A stretch of DNA of 64,000 nt from NCBI RefSeq assembly GCF_002775205.1, contig NC_036453.1:28366213-28430212 (forward strand). The letters are read 5' to 3'. This document shows positions 10,901 through 25,900 of the stretch, in pieces. The notes beneath the pieces are model-generated. The model was given only the letters and a program-made list of their open reading frames with translations, was not told the origin of the DNA and did not search any database. Each line of letters opens with the position of its first letter. Within the stretch, counting starts at the first letter, position 1. The position numbers were made by a program, and so were the translations under genes. Source of the stretch: Xiphophorus maculatus. Lineage: Eukaryota > Chordata > Actinopteri > Cyprinodontiformes > Poeciliidae.

Positions 10901-13900
10901 GGGAGTTACACCTGCTAATGATCAAACAACCAGCTGCATTTTACTAACAGCATCTAGCTGCTACTTTAAAATTCTTTGTGGCGCATACATAGCTTTTCCA
11001 CACGTAGATTTTCCCTTTTTTGGGTTCAGCTTTATTAGTTTCATTAATAAATCATGAAACTATGGAATCTGCTGCATATTTTGCAAACTTGAGCCAGTAT
11101 TTAAATCATTTTCGAACCAAGTGAAGGCTAAATAATTAAAGGAATTGGTGTTTACAAATTGTCGATGTCCAATAATTTGTATGTCCAACAAGATGGACAT
11201 TTCTTTCAAAACAGTACATTGTGAAACTTGTGTTTTAAAAATCAAGGTTGTCATAATTTATAATAACTGTGTTTCCATTAGCCATAAAATAGCACAAAAT
11301 GAAATTATGAAAATAAATTCTCTTAATTTGAAAAAAAAAAAAAACCTCATATCTTGCGCTAGGATGAGGTGGTTTTCAGGCATATGAAAATCGATGTAAT
11401 TCGCAAAACTGCAATGGGAACACTTTATTCACATCATGCAAATCATGTGATCAGCAGCTGGATGTTACTACCGGTGAAAACGATGAAGAAGATGACAGGA
11501 AGTAGTAGGAGGATGATGGTTTGGAGGATGTTTTTCAGACAATGAGCAGCCGGCTCTCAAAGCGTCGCACAGTTCATTGAAAGTTCTGTGCCATTCAAAC
11601 ATGTTGAATCCATAAGTCTTCTGTAAAATTGTAAATTATAATTTCCCCAAAACGCAGCATACATAGCCGCTCCCAATTATAAGGGGTTGTTCCAATGCCT
11701 GGCCAAGATGCCAACGTCTCCACTGCTGGCTGATAGATGATGAATGCTAGTAATTCTGAATATGTCTCATGTAGTTGTTATACATCCATCGATGCCATGA
11801 TTTTTAACAGCTTATCTCATAAACTAGATTATTCAAGTGTGATTTTCATTTAATTTCTTATTTAACGAAACACCGCAATTGCAAAATTATGTTTTTTCGA
11901 CATTAGCTAAATATTGACAGAGATTTGTGTACATTTGTAATAGAAACGCAGCTAGTGTTATTCCACTTTTGTACTTTTTTTTTTACCTATTTGATTTCAT
12001 TTGATTATGTTACATGTCAAGTTTTTAGTCTCTACAAAACACCTTAGCTTCTGCCCAAACTTGACAAGGCTTGCTCCCATCAAAGACAACCCGGACCAAC
12101 TCTGCTCAGGTGTCATGAAAGAACAGTGATTTAAAGAAAAGAAAAGAGAAATAAAATAAAAGGATGACACTGAGAAGAGTTGGTCCGGGTTGTCTTTGAT
12201 GGGAGCAAGCCTTGTCAAGTTTGGGCAGAAGCTAAGGTGTTTTGTAGAGACTAAAAACTTGACAGTTGAAAACCACTGTGAAGATCAGATGAAAGAGAAG
12301 TCCTGAGGAAAGAGCTTTGACGAATCAACTCAAGGAGGAACATCAGGTCATTTCATCTATACAGTCCACAATGGCTGAAGAAATGTTTGGAAAGTCAGTG
12401 AAACAATTAAAGCTGGATCGCACCATGGCAAAGTCTTCCTTCACCAAGCAAGCAAACTTCCTGAGCAGAAAAGCTTCCAACATGACAGAGATGGAACTGC
12501 GAGAGGAGTTTAAAAAGCTAACTTCTGATGCCAGACATGTAAGTGACTCAAATGATGATTACAAAGCTGGACTATTGGCAGAGGTGGGAGATGAAGCTGA
12601 TGAACTTGATGAACAGCAAAAAGCTGATTTGGAAAAGACTATTATTGACTGTGAATTAAAATTAGAAGAAGTCAAACAAATCGTTCAGTCTAATTTGTGG
12701 AAAAAATATGGTCAGGATGAACTCTATACTGCAATTCAAGAGGCTGAGAAGGCATGTAATGATGCTTCTGACATAAAAGTTTTAACTGTGTACAAAAACG
12801 CATATGAAGTGCAGCTGTCCTTCGTGGAGAATGTGATCCAGGAATCTATTAAAAGTTTTTTGACCTGGGAAATGTGGATTCCAGTAGACGAAAGGGACAA
12901 TATAGAAGACAGAGTAAAACAAATGAAATTGATGAAAAATAAACTTCAAACAAGAAAATCACAGTTTGCCATAGCACAAACGATTGCAGAGGAGGAGAGG
13001 AAATCAGATGCTGCTCAATCAGACCTTACATCTTTTCCTATACTAGCTCAACCTGCACCCAGTGTAAAGATTAGACCCATTTGTCTACCAAAATTTCATG
13101 GCTGTAAAAGAAACTTTCACAGATGGAGAAAAGACTGGGAAAGCCTGCAGAAGCAGGGAGAACCAAGTGGCTCAGTGGAAGTGAAAAAGTTTCAGTTGTT
13201 GGATAGTGTGGATGAAAGAATCTGTAATGAATTACATCTGTCTGCTTATGATACTGCCGCAGATATGTTCCGAGTGATGGAAAATAGGTATGGCGACAAG
13301 TTAAGCATTGCTTTAGAAATTATTGAAGAGCTTGAGAAGACTCCACCCCTGAAAGCAAACCAGCCAAGGAAAGTGATAGATCTTATTCAAGCAATTGAAA
13401 AGGCTCTAGCTGACTTAACAGAGTTAGGTAACATTGGAGCAATGAAAAATCCTCTGGTTATTAAATCTCTAGAGAGTAAACTACCTGATGTTATAAAGAG
13501 AGACTGGCTAGTTTTTATGGTTAATCCTGCCAATGCAGTTACACCAGATAACCATTTTGATAGTCTTATTTCATCATATTTCAGTTGCAGATATAAACAA
13601 AGTGAAAAATTATGCAATTTTATTGCTTATTCATTAGCACATTTGGAGAAACGTTTTGATGCAAAATAAAAAAATAATAATAAACCAGGAACCTAAAGTG
13701 AGGCCTTACACTGAGTGCAGAAGATGGCTGCCTCATAGACTGTCTCTCCGGTGCCGACTGCCGTGAGTTTCCCTGTGTCGTGTCCAAACAGATAGCTACG
13801 GAGCCCATCATGTCACTCAGGGCCTGCTAGCCTTACCTAATTCAGCCATCCGTCTCTGTCGCTACCCGAGAGACGGCAAGAGGAGGACGTCGCTTCCTGT

Positions 13901-16900
13901 TGTGTTCAGAGAACTCATCATCCTCTCGGAGCGTTCCCGTTGCGGCCTGCGCCTCTGTTCTCTCGCAGCACTTACTCAGCACATGAAGCCAGCCTCGCAG
14001 CTCCGGGCCGACGCGTGCATGTGGAAGATCTGTGGGTGCTTCTCTGTTACAGTGAGAAGACTCACAGTTGACCTTGTGCCAAGCCTCGGCACGAGCTCCA
14101 AGCTCAGCCTTGTTTAATACGTAAACAAAGATGGAGCTTGAGCAAATTCTGTTTATTAGCTATAGATTAACTAATAAAATGTCATGTGAATAAAATATAA
14201 CTTTCACGAGGAAGTCCCATTTCTCTTTAAGTGCATCAATATTATTCATGTGCTACTGAAAACCACATTTCTGTGCCTTCTGTGTATGTACTGTAATTAT
14301 GAAATCTCACACTCACACATGAAACTTCAAAATTTGGAAACTGAGTAAATAAATACATTTACAGAAGCTTCTTTAGATACTTCAACATCTTAAAAAGGAG
14401 TTGAAGAATACAATACGTAGTCTTCTATTCCTTGATTTTATGTTCTTCTTTTAAAAAAATTCTGACCTAGTGGTCTTTATTTTTGCTCCATATAGAAAAT
14501 GGTCAAAAAGAGAACAGGAGGAAAACCAGAGTATCTGAAAAGTGTGGCATGCATTTGTATTCACCTCTCTGAGTTAGTTCTTTGTAGAACCACCTTTCAT
14601 TATGATTCATTTATCAAGTCTTAATGGATTTAAGTCTGGACTTTGACTGGGCCATTTTAATACATCATTGTTGGGGCATTCAGTTGTAACTATGACTTTA
14701 TGCTGTATGGTCTTGGTCCTGCTGGACGGTGAACTTCCATTCTAGTCTTAAATCGTTTGCAGCTTCTATCTTTTGCTGTGGAAATGATACATTCAGATTT
14801 ATGTGAGCCAGCACTACTGCCTTATGATAGCTTTAGTTTTCCATCACACACACAGCATCTTCAAAAGTCCTACAAGTGGTCATGTTCAAGTTCTGGAAGT
14901 GTAAGCACCGAGATTCACTGCAGATATGTTGCATTGCAGTCGGGCTTTAAATAAGGAATTGGTGGAAAACAAAAGAACAAAAAGGGTGAATGGAAGGATT
15001 TACATAGTAGATGTAGATGTAAAGTTTGGAATTACAAATATTTCCCCACATTGGTTTCTTTTGCCATATGTATCCAGATCCTGCAATACTTTAGTCAAAT
15101 TCGAGACTTGCTTTGGGCTTGCTGGACACCATAGAAACCCAGAGGAGGAGAAAAATGGAAAGCCTTGGTGTCATTTGATCAGAGCAGCCTCATCCACATG
15201 TTTTTCTGTGTCTCACATGGCTTGTGGCGATCATTGAACCTTTTAAGGTTTTCCTTTAAAATGGCTTTCTTCCTGCCAGTCTTTGCCATATTCTGTCCAT
15301 TTTTAGATGACCTCTTAAAGATAACTCTGTAACTTCTCCCTCCCTGAGCTGTCTGCTGTGTTCCTTAGTTTTCATGATGATTTTCATGACTTCATGATTT
15401 GTTCACTAATGTTCTCCACCAAACCTGAGGCCTAACACAGGACATATGGATTTATGCTACGGTTATGGTTATTATGTAACAAACTGTGGATTAGTTTAAG
15501 AGGTATTTAAGAGTTTTGCAATGACTTTTCTATAAAATTTCTGCCAATCCTTGGAACTATTGGTAGGTCACCTTCCGCCATAAGAGTTTTGAGTTGAACT
15601 CACTGTTGAACTGTCTCTCTGAACTACTGCAGACATCTGATTGATGCTCACAACAAAAATGACTCACCGTTTTTTCTTGGCAAAAGAGTTCGTTGTTGAC
15701 TTGTAAGACTAACTACAAATTATGAAGTATCTGATGCAGTGTCTTTAAGTCACTTGGTTAACGCCATCCTCCTAATCTTTAGCTTCTTCCACAGATTCTC
15801 TATCACAATCAAAAGTAGGAACTGTGGCTGAGCTACTTCAAAATGTTTCTTCCAGTCAGAAAAAAACAGCCTCCTTCCTTCTTTTACATGTTACTTTTAC
15901 TTATGTTCAGATTTAGAACATCCTAAGATTCATAACCAAAGTGTCTCCTGGAAGGCGTTCACGTATCATGTTAACATAAATCAGTTCAGAGCTTTCATGT
16001 CCTGCTTCAGATATAAGACACATCTGCTTACTGTCAGTGTTTGTCCCTAAATGGAGCGTAGCTTCTTCCTTGGGTGTTTAGTTTGGACCCCATTCTTCAC
16101 CCTGTGACTCCAAAAGGCTTTGGTGTTATAATTTCATTTCTTTTTAATAAACAAGATTTTTTTTCCACCTTCCTACTTATTGCTAGTTCTGTTGCATGAA
16201 CTCTTACTTACTAATCCAGGAAAGGCATAAATCCGTAGCTCAGATTCACAGATCATATTTGAACCTATTACATACACATATTTTCACATTTTGTGTTTGT
16301 GCTTCACATATTTTTTGACATTTTTTATGAGCTTTGATTTTTTTTGTTGTTTTGTTTTATTTTTCTTCTGAAAATGGTCAGCAGCAAAGACGAGATGTAA
16401 ATTACCAATAAGGCAGCAGATGAGCACAGAAGCACTACAGAAGTGCTACAAAGCAGACTGGCTCCTAACAATTTTATGGATATGTATCAGAAATAGAACG
16501 TGAACAAAATTAGTGTTTCATTTTAAATTTCTAGTGAATGTAAAAATTTAACTGTGTCTTTATTGTCATTCTCAGTCATTCAGGTGTAAAGTTTCTAAAC
16601 CCAGAATAATTTTCCAAGCTTCACAATACAACCACATAAATTTATTTTTGTATCTTAAAAAAAAGATTTAGGTGGTTACACCCTGGCTAAGAAATGTAAA
16701 TGAAACTATTGCAATCAGTGTTTAATTATTATTCTTAAGGAAAATGTTAAGTAGACCACAAATAAATAAGCCATTAGTCTGAGCTTTAATATCAGATGTT
16801 TTTGCTCAGTGAAATAATTTATTCACAAACAAGCCCCAACATTTGTTATACCTGTGTCATATTTAATTTATTTTTGATTAAACTAAGGCATGTCTTTTAG

Positions 16901-19900
16901 GAAATAGAACAGGAATCTCTATAAACATAACAAAACAATGAAAAAAGAGCAACACTTGGAAAAAAAACCCTATGTATTCTTCCTCTGATGTGAACTTGTT
17001 GTCCAATATAGTCTAGTATTAAACATGTTGATCTGGGAATATATTGCATTGGCAGGATACTCAGAGGTGTTATCCTGAAGGGATCCATCTAAATGTTGGT
17101 GGATAATCGTTTTCTTGGGCTAAACTTGGGCACCCTGGACTTTCATCCCCAGATTGTCATTTTGAACGGAAAAGAAAAAAATAGAGATGTTGATTTCACT
17201 GCCAAAGTAATTTAATCCATCCTGATGAGGGAGCAGATTGTAATGTCTTGTCCTTAATCCCAATAAGCACACAATATGCTACAGGGTTGCATCACAATCA
17301 GTCATGGCTGTTTCAGTGAAAGGACCTTATTCCTTAAAGTTTAGTCCTGTCTTATCCAGGTTTTTAGGTAGGTCAACATACATGGTAAAGTACAGGAAGC
17401 AGTGTGACGTCAACTTTACGATTTAGGGCATTTCACTTCCTACCAACTGCAAACTTTCATCTGTCACTCTCTTGCTTCGAGGTCCAGAGCATTGGAGGTA
17501 ACTCCAACCCTCCATTACATTTAACTATAATAAACACCAAGGCATGCAAAACATGTCTAGAAGTTGACTTGAAAGTGTCTTCTAAATGCTGCTTTTCACT
17601 GACAAGTACAGCACATTCTGACACATGCCTTGATTGGTTATATTGTGGAAACTTATGGGGTTATCACAGCTGATAGTCTGGTAGATTCAGTTAAATTATT
17701 GGGGAGCAAATTGACAATGTTTGTTACATTTTCAGCTGCTGGAGTTTGCTTTTACACTTCACTGTGCCAAATAAGCCTTACCTCTGAAAAACCTTTTTAC
17801 CTCCTCACCTGTGGGCATGTTGCACCAAGAACAACAGAAGGAAATGACACCAAGACCTCTTAAGAAGACACTGAGTGCAACTTCGTTCATCGCAAAATGC
17901 GAAACAAAAATGGAGTTGCATCAGATTTTAGCTGTTGTAAGATTTCGTTTTCATCTCTTGCAAACTACCACAAGCCATTTCTGCCACCAGCTCTAGACAC
18001 ACGTGATTGTTTTGGTTGTATTACCCAGAATGCTCTGCACGATAGTCCATTTCCTGCTTTTGGAGCAGTCTCTTCTCCCCTTGTATTCATACCGCTCCAG
18101 AGGTCACTTCAACCGAACCAATACCTAGGTTTGTAGGCGGAGCAGAGTTTGCATTTTATGTATTCACACCTCCCTAAATGGGCCAGGCTCTCTAGATAAA
18201 CAAATTGCGTTCGATTAACATGGGCTGCACCTCAGTCATCAAGGAAACATTTTGTATTTTGCATCAACATGGTTCACACCCAGTATTAGTTGAGGATTCA
18301 CCTCCAGTTAAGCCACAGTGTCACAGTCTCTGCTTAACTTGGGTTTAAGTAACTAAGCCAAATGTTTTTTTATTTTATTAATCTTGCTAAAACAATTTGT
18401 AGGTAATATTTTGGGGAAAATTGAAATTAAAGTCCATTGGAAACCTTCAAGATCCCAAAGTCTGAGCAGAATTGGGGTTGAATTCCTCCTAGGATGATTG
18501 CTACCCAGCTCAAAAACTAATGCAGTAAAATCAAACATTGATTAAAAAAGTGCATAGTGAAACGTATGGTAGAATATTTTGGTCAGATTTGATTTTGGAA
18601 GACATGTTTAAACACGTCGGAAGAGAGAAAATTACTAAATGAAACACTGTAGATGTGCTGATAACAGCGCAAACGGGTATATTTGGTGGGCAGTCATTGT
18701 TGTTTGTATAAAATTAGCCCTTTCATCCCACCTACTGTTCAGCTATGCTGCGTCAGCATTGCAAGAAAGCCAGCAGAATTTGGCTGCACGCTGCTGCCAT
18801 GAGACCGTGATTTATGTGTGCTGGCTTTTAAAATATCCCACTATGTTTACCATAAGGGCCTTGAAGATTCGTTTCACAAATGCCCATTGGATCACACTGT
18901 TCTCCGGGAGTGCAGCACTACAATAGCCTCATTCCTGTTCTATAAACCTTTGATTCTTTCGCCTTTTGCTCGCCTTCTTCCTCTAGTCTGCTTGCTCCCC
19001 ACACCCTCCCTCGCTCTTTCTCTCCTCTCCTCCTCCCCTCTCTGATTCCTTCTCCTTCTGCCTCACCTCGCGTGTCCGTAAAGCCGAGAGATGGAGGAGA
19101 GAGCGAAGGAGAGGAGAGGGAGCCGCTTGCTTTCTGCTGGCTCTGCATTATGGGAGGGAAAGCGAGGCCGAGGAAAGATAGGAGCAAGAGAGGGATGTTT
19201 GAGAGTGTGAGTGCTAGCAGCAGTTAACTAGAGAGCCTGTGCCAAGAGAGGGAATGCAGCACTGCATTATGAAAGCCATAGGATATACCTCAGGTTCAAC
19301 TGTGCGAGAGATTACAGAGCGAAGCGGCAGTTGGGGCGCGAATTTCATTGCATGTAACTCCCGCCATCTTTTAACGTAGAGAAAATGCGCCTTTTATTTG
19401 ACGTTGCACTGCACACTGGAGCTCACACAGGGCTTCCTTCCCTCAAAAGTCAATTCCACCAGCTTCCATCATCTCATCCAAATCACATTATTCACAGAGC
19501 CTGATGTTTCAGGGAGGAAAAGGGAGCGGAGAAGAACAATGGGAGGATATAACAGGGGTTTGTTAGAAATACCATGGATGATTTTTAGGTCAGCTCAAGG
19601 CCAAATGATGCTTTTTTTTCTACACCTGCTTGTGAGCATGTAGGGGGGCCTCACGCCTCAGGATGGAGATCTGTTATGCCCAGCTATTTTAGGCGCCCAC
19701 TCTGTTTCTGGCATCATCTGTTATTTGCTCAGGTCGTTCCTGGTAGGCAGGATCCTGTGATACTGTAACAAAGATCCACAGGTTTTTGCTTTATGTGGAG
19801 AAATATTCATACATCCACAAATTACATAAAGTCATGATTACTAAGTAAATGAACTGAACTTATGTAGCGCTTTTGCAATTATTTTGACCACTCAAAGCGG

Positions 19901-22900
19901 TTTACTAGAGTCACACCAATACACAGATCGGTGGGCAATTTGGGGTTAAGTGCCTTGCCCAGGGGCTTATCAACATGTGGCAGGAGGAAGCTGGAATCGA
20001 ACCTACAACCTTCCAATCACAAGAAGACTACGCTACCCACAGAGCCACAGAAGTGGAAGTAAATGTGTGGTTTTCAATCATTTTTGTAAGAATCAGTCAA
20101 ATGTGGTATTTGACTTCAACACCCTTCACTCTGATACCCCTAAATTAAAAGCCACCTATTATGCAAAATTCACTTTTTGTGCGTTTTTGTACTTCCAGTT
20201 AGGTTTCCCCAGTTGTCTCAATAAAATAAATTAAAGTTTGAGGTTGGAACCTGACAAAATGTGAAAAATTTCAAGGGATGTGGATACTTTTGCTCTCAGT
20301 AGGAACTCTTGCATCCTGGGAAAGTGGGCTGATTTCGTTTGGTAGCCAAAAATTGATCAATTCCAGTATTTTAAAAATTATATTTATGGTATTTATTGAA
20401 TGTGATTGTAAGTTGGATTTGACATATAAAATGGGTGACAGTGAACAAGTTGTGCTGCTCATGGATTTCTAGAGTGGTACAAATTGGGGCAACAATTACT
20501 ACAGAGCATAAGAACCTTCCCTCAAAGCAAAGCCTGACATTAAAGACTGTGAGGAGGAATCAGTGAGCCAAAGCAGGCCTTTCCCGCCGATAACGTTTTA
20601 TAAAGTCAACGCGTTACGGCTCCCAGTAAAATAATGCAACCGCTTTTGTTCAGGCTGGAATGTGTTTTAATAACTGCTTGTTCATTTTGACTTTCTCCAT
20701 CCAGGAGGGTCTGGAGCTGATCCAGGAGAAGCCAGAGCTGCGTCCGGTTGTGCAGCAGAAACTGGAGGAGATCAGAGAGTGCTGGTCGGACCTGGAGACC
20801 ACCACCAAGGCCAAGGCGCGCCAGCTCTTTGAGAACAACAAGCCCGAGCCGGCAGTGAAGAGCTACTCGGATCTCGACAGCCAGCTCTCCCACCTGGAGC
20901 AGCAGCCCCCCCAGCTGGAACAGGCACACCACCTGCCCACCTTCAATGAGCAGCTCCAGAAATTCCAGGCAAGCGCCAACGCCGTACTGGGTCGCCCCGA
21001 GGAGACATTTACAGCATCTATAATGAGCAGCAACAAAACCTTCTCCTCAGCAGCAGCTTGTCAAAAAGGCAACTGTCATCCTCCATGTATTAAGTTAAAT
21101 TCAATTAATTTTAAATTTAATTGTACTTTAAAATTAAATGCAGTCCCATTCAATAAATTGAAATGTTATCAAAAAGTCAGTTTATATTAGGAACTCTAAC
21201 CCTTACCCTAACCCTAACCCTATGTGAAACACATTATATACATGGTGGGCGATAAGTTTCCATACATAGAAAAAAAAAAACATTTTATATTGGACAACCG
21301 TTTTTATTTTTGTGTAATCGCTGCACGCCTTGGACCACTTCGTGGTTGATCTGCAACATTTCCAGTTTTCTGAAACTTGCAAATAAGTTTTGCCACAGTG
21401 TCGTGTGTGATGCTCGTTCCATGTTTTCTGTTAAAATTTCGTGCAACCATAACACTGGCTATTAAGGGTGCACCGATACATTTTCCTATGGCTTTCCACA
21501 ATCAGTTCCAATAAGTGAGAAACCGATCTTATCCATCGAGCTTATCTAACGCCGCAAAGGCCTGAAAATTAGCCACTATCTCCTTTTCCCTTTTGCTCTG
21601 CTGAGAGAGAGCTGACTGACAGACCTGCCCACCAGGTCATGTCTGCATGTGTGCGGTTAACAGTAGTCACGCCACTGTTGCCAACTAAGCAGCTTTGTCC
21701 CTATATTTCAAGTCAAAAAAATTGGTATAGGCCAAAATCGGAATAGAGAAATTAGACAAAGGCAGACTAAAAATAAAGATCGGGATGAGTAATCACAGCA
21801 ATCAATGAACCCCTGATGGACATCAGTTTGGACAAATTGTCCTCAGTGTGTAGCATGATGGTAGTGGCATGCTTTAATCAGCCGGGACAAAGAAGTTAGT
21901 CAGAGTCGGTGGCATTAAATCCAGGACATCACAGAGAAGAAGGGAGATGTAACACTGGAGTAGCGGTTCACCTGCCAGCAGGACAACGACCCTTAACATA
22001 CATCCAGCGCTACAGTGGAATGGATTGGAAGGAATCATATTGATATGGTAGAACGGCCAAGTCAGTGTTTTGATCTAAATTCAATTGAGAATCTGTGGCG
22101 AAATTTGACTAAGGTTGCTGTATTTCACGAAGAAAAGACACACCTTTCGGCCTTTAGATGTGCAACGCTGGTAGAAGCTGAAGCTGCACAAGCAGTGACA
22201 GTGGGCTCTGCAAAGTATTTATTTTTGGGCGTCTGAATAGAAACGCAGCTCACACTTGTCAGATTTTGAAACAGTATCTATTATTTTGTGCTACTTTACA
22301 TTTATGCGCTTGTTCAACAGGTATGAGTAGTTCTCAAGGCACTGTGCAGCTCCGTCTGAAACATTTCAGTTTGCTCCGTGGTGGCATGTTCCCAAACATA
22401 ATGTTCAGTGGCATTAAAAAAAATGCCTCGTGTGCTTTTTTTATTCTTCAAGTGAGGCAAACTATTACGTAACCCTGATATGTTCTGACAGGAAAAAAGC
22501 TGATGCGCTCTGTCCACTTTTCACATACAGTGGCTGCAACGTGACCTTCCTCTTCCCTTCTCTGCAGGCGATGGAGTCTCAGATCGGGGACTTCTACAAG
22601 GACATGGGGGAGCTGGGAGACCTGCAGGGCCTCGGCCTTCCCCAGCGAGGCCTGGTGGCGGGCGACAAGGAGCACGGTGAGCAGTCGGGTGAGGTGGAGA
22701 CCCGCATCGTTCGCCTTATCGAGCCTCTGAAGGAGCGGCGCCGCATCCTGCTGGCTTCCAAGGAAATGCACCAGGTTGCCCAGGATCTGGAGGACGAAAT
22801 TGTGAGTTTCCTCTTGCTTGATGAAAATCCATCACTCAGCTGCTGGTAATAAGACACACATGCGTTATGGTTTTACTCAGAAGCTACATCCACTTTTAAT

Positions 22901-25900
22901 AATGCATTTCAGCCACTATTTTTTCAGAATACAATTTTACAAAGAATAAGAAACTTCAAAAATAATTTCTTAAACAGGAAGTACGTAGGTGCACAATTTT
23001 TTATTTATTTGGAATATTTCTTTAAGAAATTGTGCAGGCATTCCTCGTAGGTAACATCGACCCCGACAACAAATCTCTGGAGAAACTTAAATAATGAGTT
23101 ATAACAACATTTAATTTCCCTTTGGGATTAGTAAAATAATTTTGAATTGAATTGAATTCAAAAAGTGGTATGGACTGCCCAATGATGATTTATGGAAGTG
23201 CTTTAAGTAAGCACTTCCATAGAAGGAAGCACTTATTTAATTTGAATAAGTATCTCAAAGTGCTACAACAGAATAGTAAAAACATTTAAAAGGTATATAA
23301 AATAAACTTATTTGAGCTTTCCATCGTGTTACAATGTTATTCCCTCATCAAAACATACCTGATTCTTTAATAGTGTTTGAGAAATCCTTTAATCTCTCAT
23401 GGCAACCGTTCAGCTGTGCCAAACACCTGGATGGAGTGAGCGCCACCGTCGAGGCGGAGCTCCTTCTCTGAGCTCCACATTCCAATCGTTTCTGTATCAA
23501 AAATTGTTTATGAATTGAAATGTGACCCTAAAAATTGGAGTTGAATTGAATCACTTGACACTGAAAGATTTGCTTCTGCAGTTTGCACCTGACTTTCAAA
23601 TGTGCTAAATATAGATGCAGAACCATTTGATAAATTGCATTGCAGGTGCTAAGTCAATACACTTGCATATCGTCATCCCAGTATTTTATACTTTCTGATG
23701 ATCAGCATATGTTCTGCATATTCATGAGAGCAAATATGCTAAATGTAAACCTTGTAATCGTTTGCTTGTATAACCTTTAAAAGCCTATAAAGGTTTTAAA
23801 ACATCCAAATAATTGGGGATGAATGTTTATATGTATTTGAGCTAGAGTGTGTATTTTTGACTGCATTAGTTGTCTCCTAACTTCTCCTCTGTAAGTCAAA
23901 AAAATCTTGCAGTAGTGAGTTGTGCTAATGTTTTACTAATTTTGTTATGTATCCAAGAGTTGAGAAAATAATATTTTTTTAAGTTAGAGCTTAAAAGAAA
24001 ATAAAAGAAGAAAAATGAAAACTATTTCCCAGGATGCTTTGCAGCAGGTTTTTTTTCCCTGTGTTGCACTGTGAGTGAAGTGTATTACTTTGATCTGCTT
24101 GAGTGTTTAAAGACAAAAAATAATTTTAAAACAACTGTTATTTTTGCAACATTTTGAGGACCATATCTTATTGTTCAAACATTGTTCAAACTAATTGTTT
24201 CTGAGCAGAATTCCTTATGACATTTAATAAAACGCATCATCAGATATTTGGTACATGCAAGTTGAACCAAGAATTTAATTTCTTCTTACTTAAAATAAGT
24301 ACTTGTTTTAACTTTATAATGTGAGTAAAAATGATAAAGAAGCTGAGAACAGTTTTCTCGCATATTGTGATATAAATATTTGGTTTAAATCACAATATTA
24401 AGTTAAAACAACTCCCAATTTAAGATTGATGAGCAATCAGAATCGAAAATAAACAATGTCCCTTAAATCAGCTTGTGAAAATTCAAATTCTGAGTTAAAA
24501 CCAAAACAATTTTCCTGTTCAACTTTCATTTTCAAATTAAAACAACCTTCAGATGTTTTATTGTGTGTGAATCAGAGAAATTCCATGATGAATTCAAACT
24601 TCAGCACTCAGTTTGTGTTTTGAACAATCATTGAAACTGTTTGTTGTATCCAAGTTTATCATCAAAAGCCCAAAATTAATGTGACATTTATTCTTATAGT
24701 GAGTATAAAAAAACATGCTACGAAAAAGGTTTAAAAAAAAAAACTGGGAACTTTCATATTGTGGCTGAAATTCTTAAATGTTCGTTCTAAAAAATTTAAA
24801 AAAAACTAAACGATGCGCTTATCTTTGTTTAAGATGTGGATCCAAGAAAGGCTTCCTTTAGCATCGTGTAAGGATTATGGGAATAACCTCCAGAGTGTGC
24901 AGCAGCATGTCAAAAAACACCAGGTACGTCTCATGGCTAACCTTTGGCTACGGCTACCTGACAGGTGGACATTCTTACCCTAAAAGCTCGTCTGTGATTG
25001 GTCCTGCAGACGCTCCAGAGAGAGCTGACAGGTCGGCGGGCTCGGATTGAGGAGGTCTTGGATCGGGCCGCCATCATCGCCTCGCTAAGAACTCCAGAGG
25101 TGGACTTCGTGCGCGAGGGAGCGGGGCACGTGCGCCAGCTGTGGGAGGTGCTGCAGCTGGAGACGGAGAGGCGCTCCGTGATGCTGGACGCCGCCCTGCA
25201 GTCTCAGCAGTACTACAGCGAGGCCGCTAAGGTGGAGTCCTGGTTGTCGGGGCAGAAGCTCCACGTCGCCAATGAAGAGAAAGGCACGGTACGTTGGAAC
25301 AAGTGTTCGCTCGCACAAGTGGGCATCACATCGAACATGCTACGTCTGTTATAGCTTGATATTACGGTGACCTTTTACAGGATGAGGCGAGCACCCTGCA
25401 GCTGCTGAAGGCTCACCTGGCTCTGGAGCAAACAGTGGAAACGTATGCGGAGACAGTAGGCATGCTCTCCCAGCAATGCCAGCATTTACTGGAACTGGGA
25501 CACCCAGAGAGGTGTGCTTAGGACTCATTCAGGCTGTGAAAAAGTATTTGAACTCCTTACAGATTTCTTTTGTGATTTTTTTTTTGACTCATTTAAATGT
25601 TTCAGATCATCATATACATTTAATATCAAAAACAAGACAAAAGAAATCCAAATCATTTTTTGATGATAGCTGAAACAAAGCTCTCCATATCAATGTGGCC
25701 CTACCTGAAAAGCTATTTACCTCACTTAAAATAGAAAAATAAACAGTTATCCATTTGTTTGTTTATTCTGTTTTGTTTTGTTGCACTTCATTTATATGTG
25801 GCACATAATTAGAAATAGCTTTGGGTTTATTTTAAATATAATGAACATAATATAGGAATAGAGGAGAGAAAGAAGCACAGAGAGAACACAAGTCTCAACT

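Noticed and set aside
10590..11057. 155-codon frame in the first large spectrin intron
   Set aside because: It overlaps sequence resembling a dispersed repeat, and its composition is that of translated non-coding DNA.
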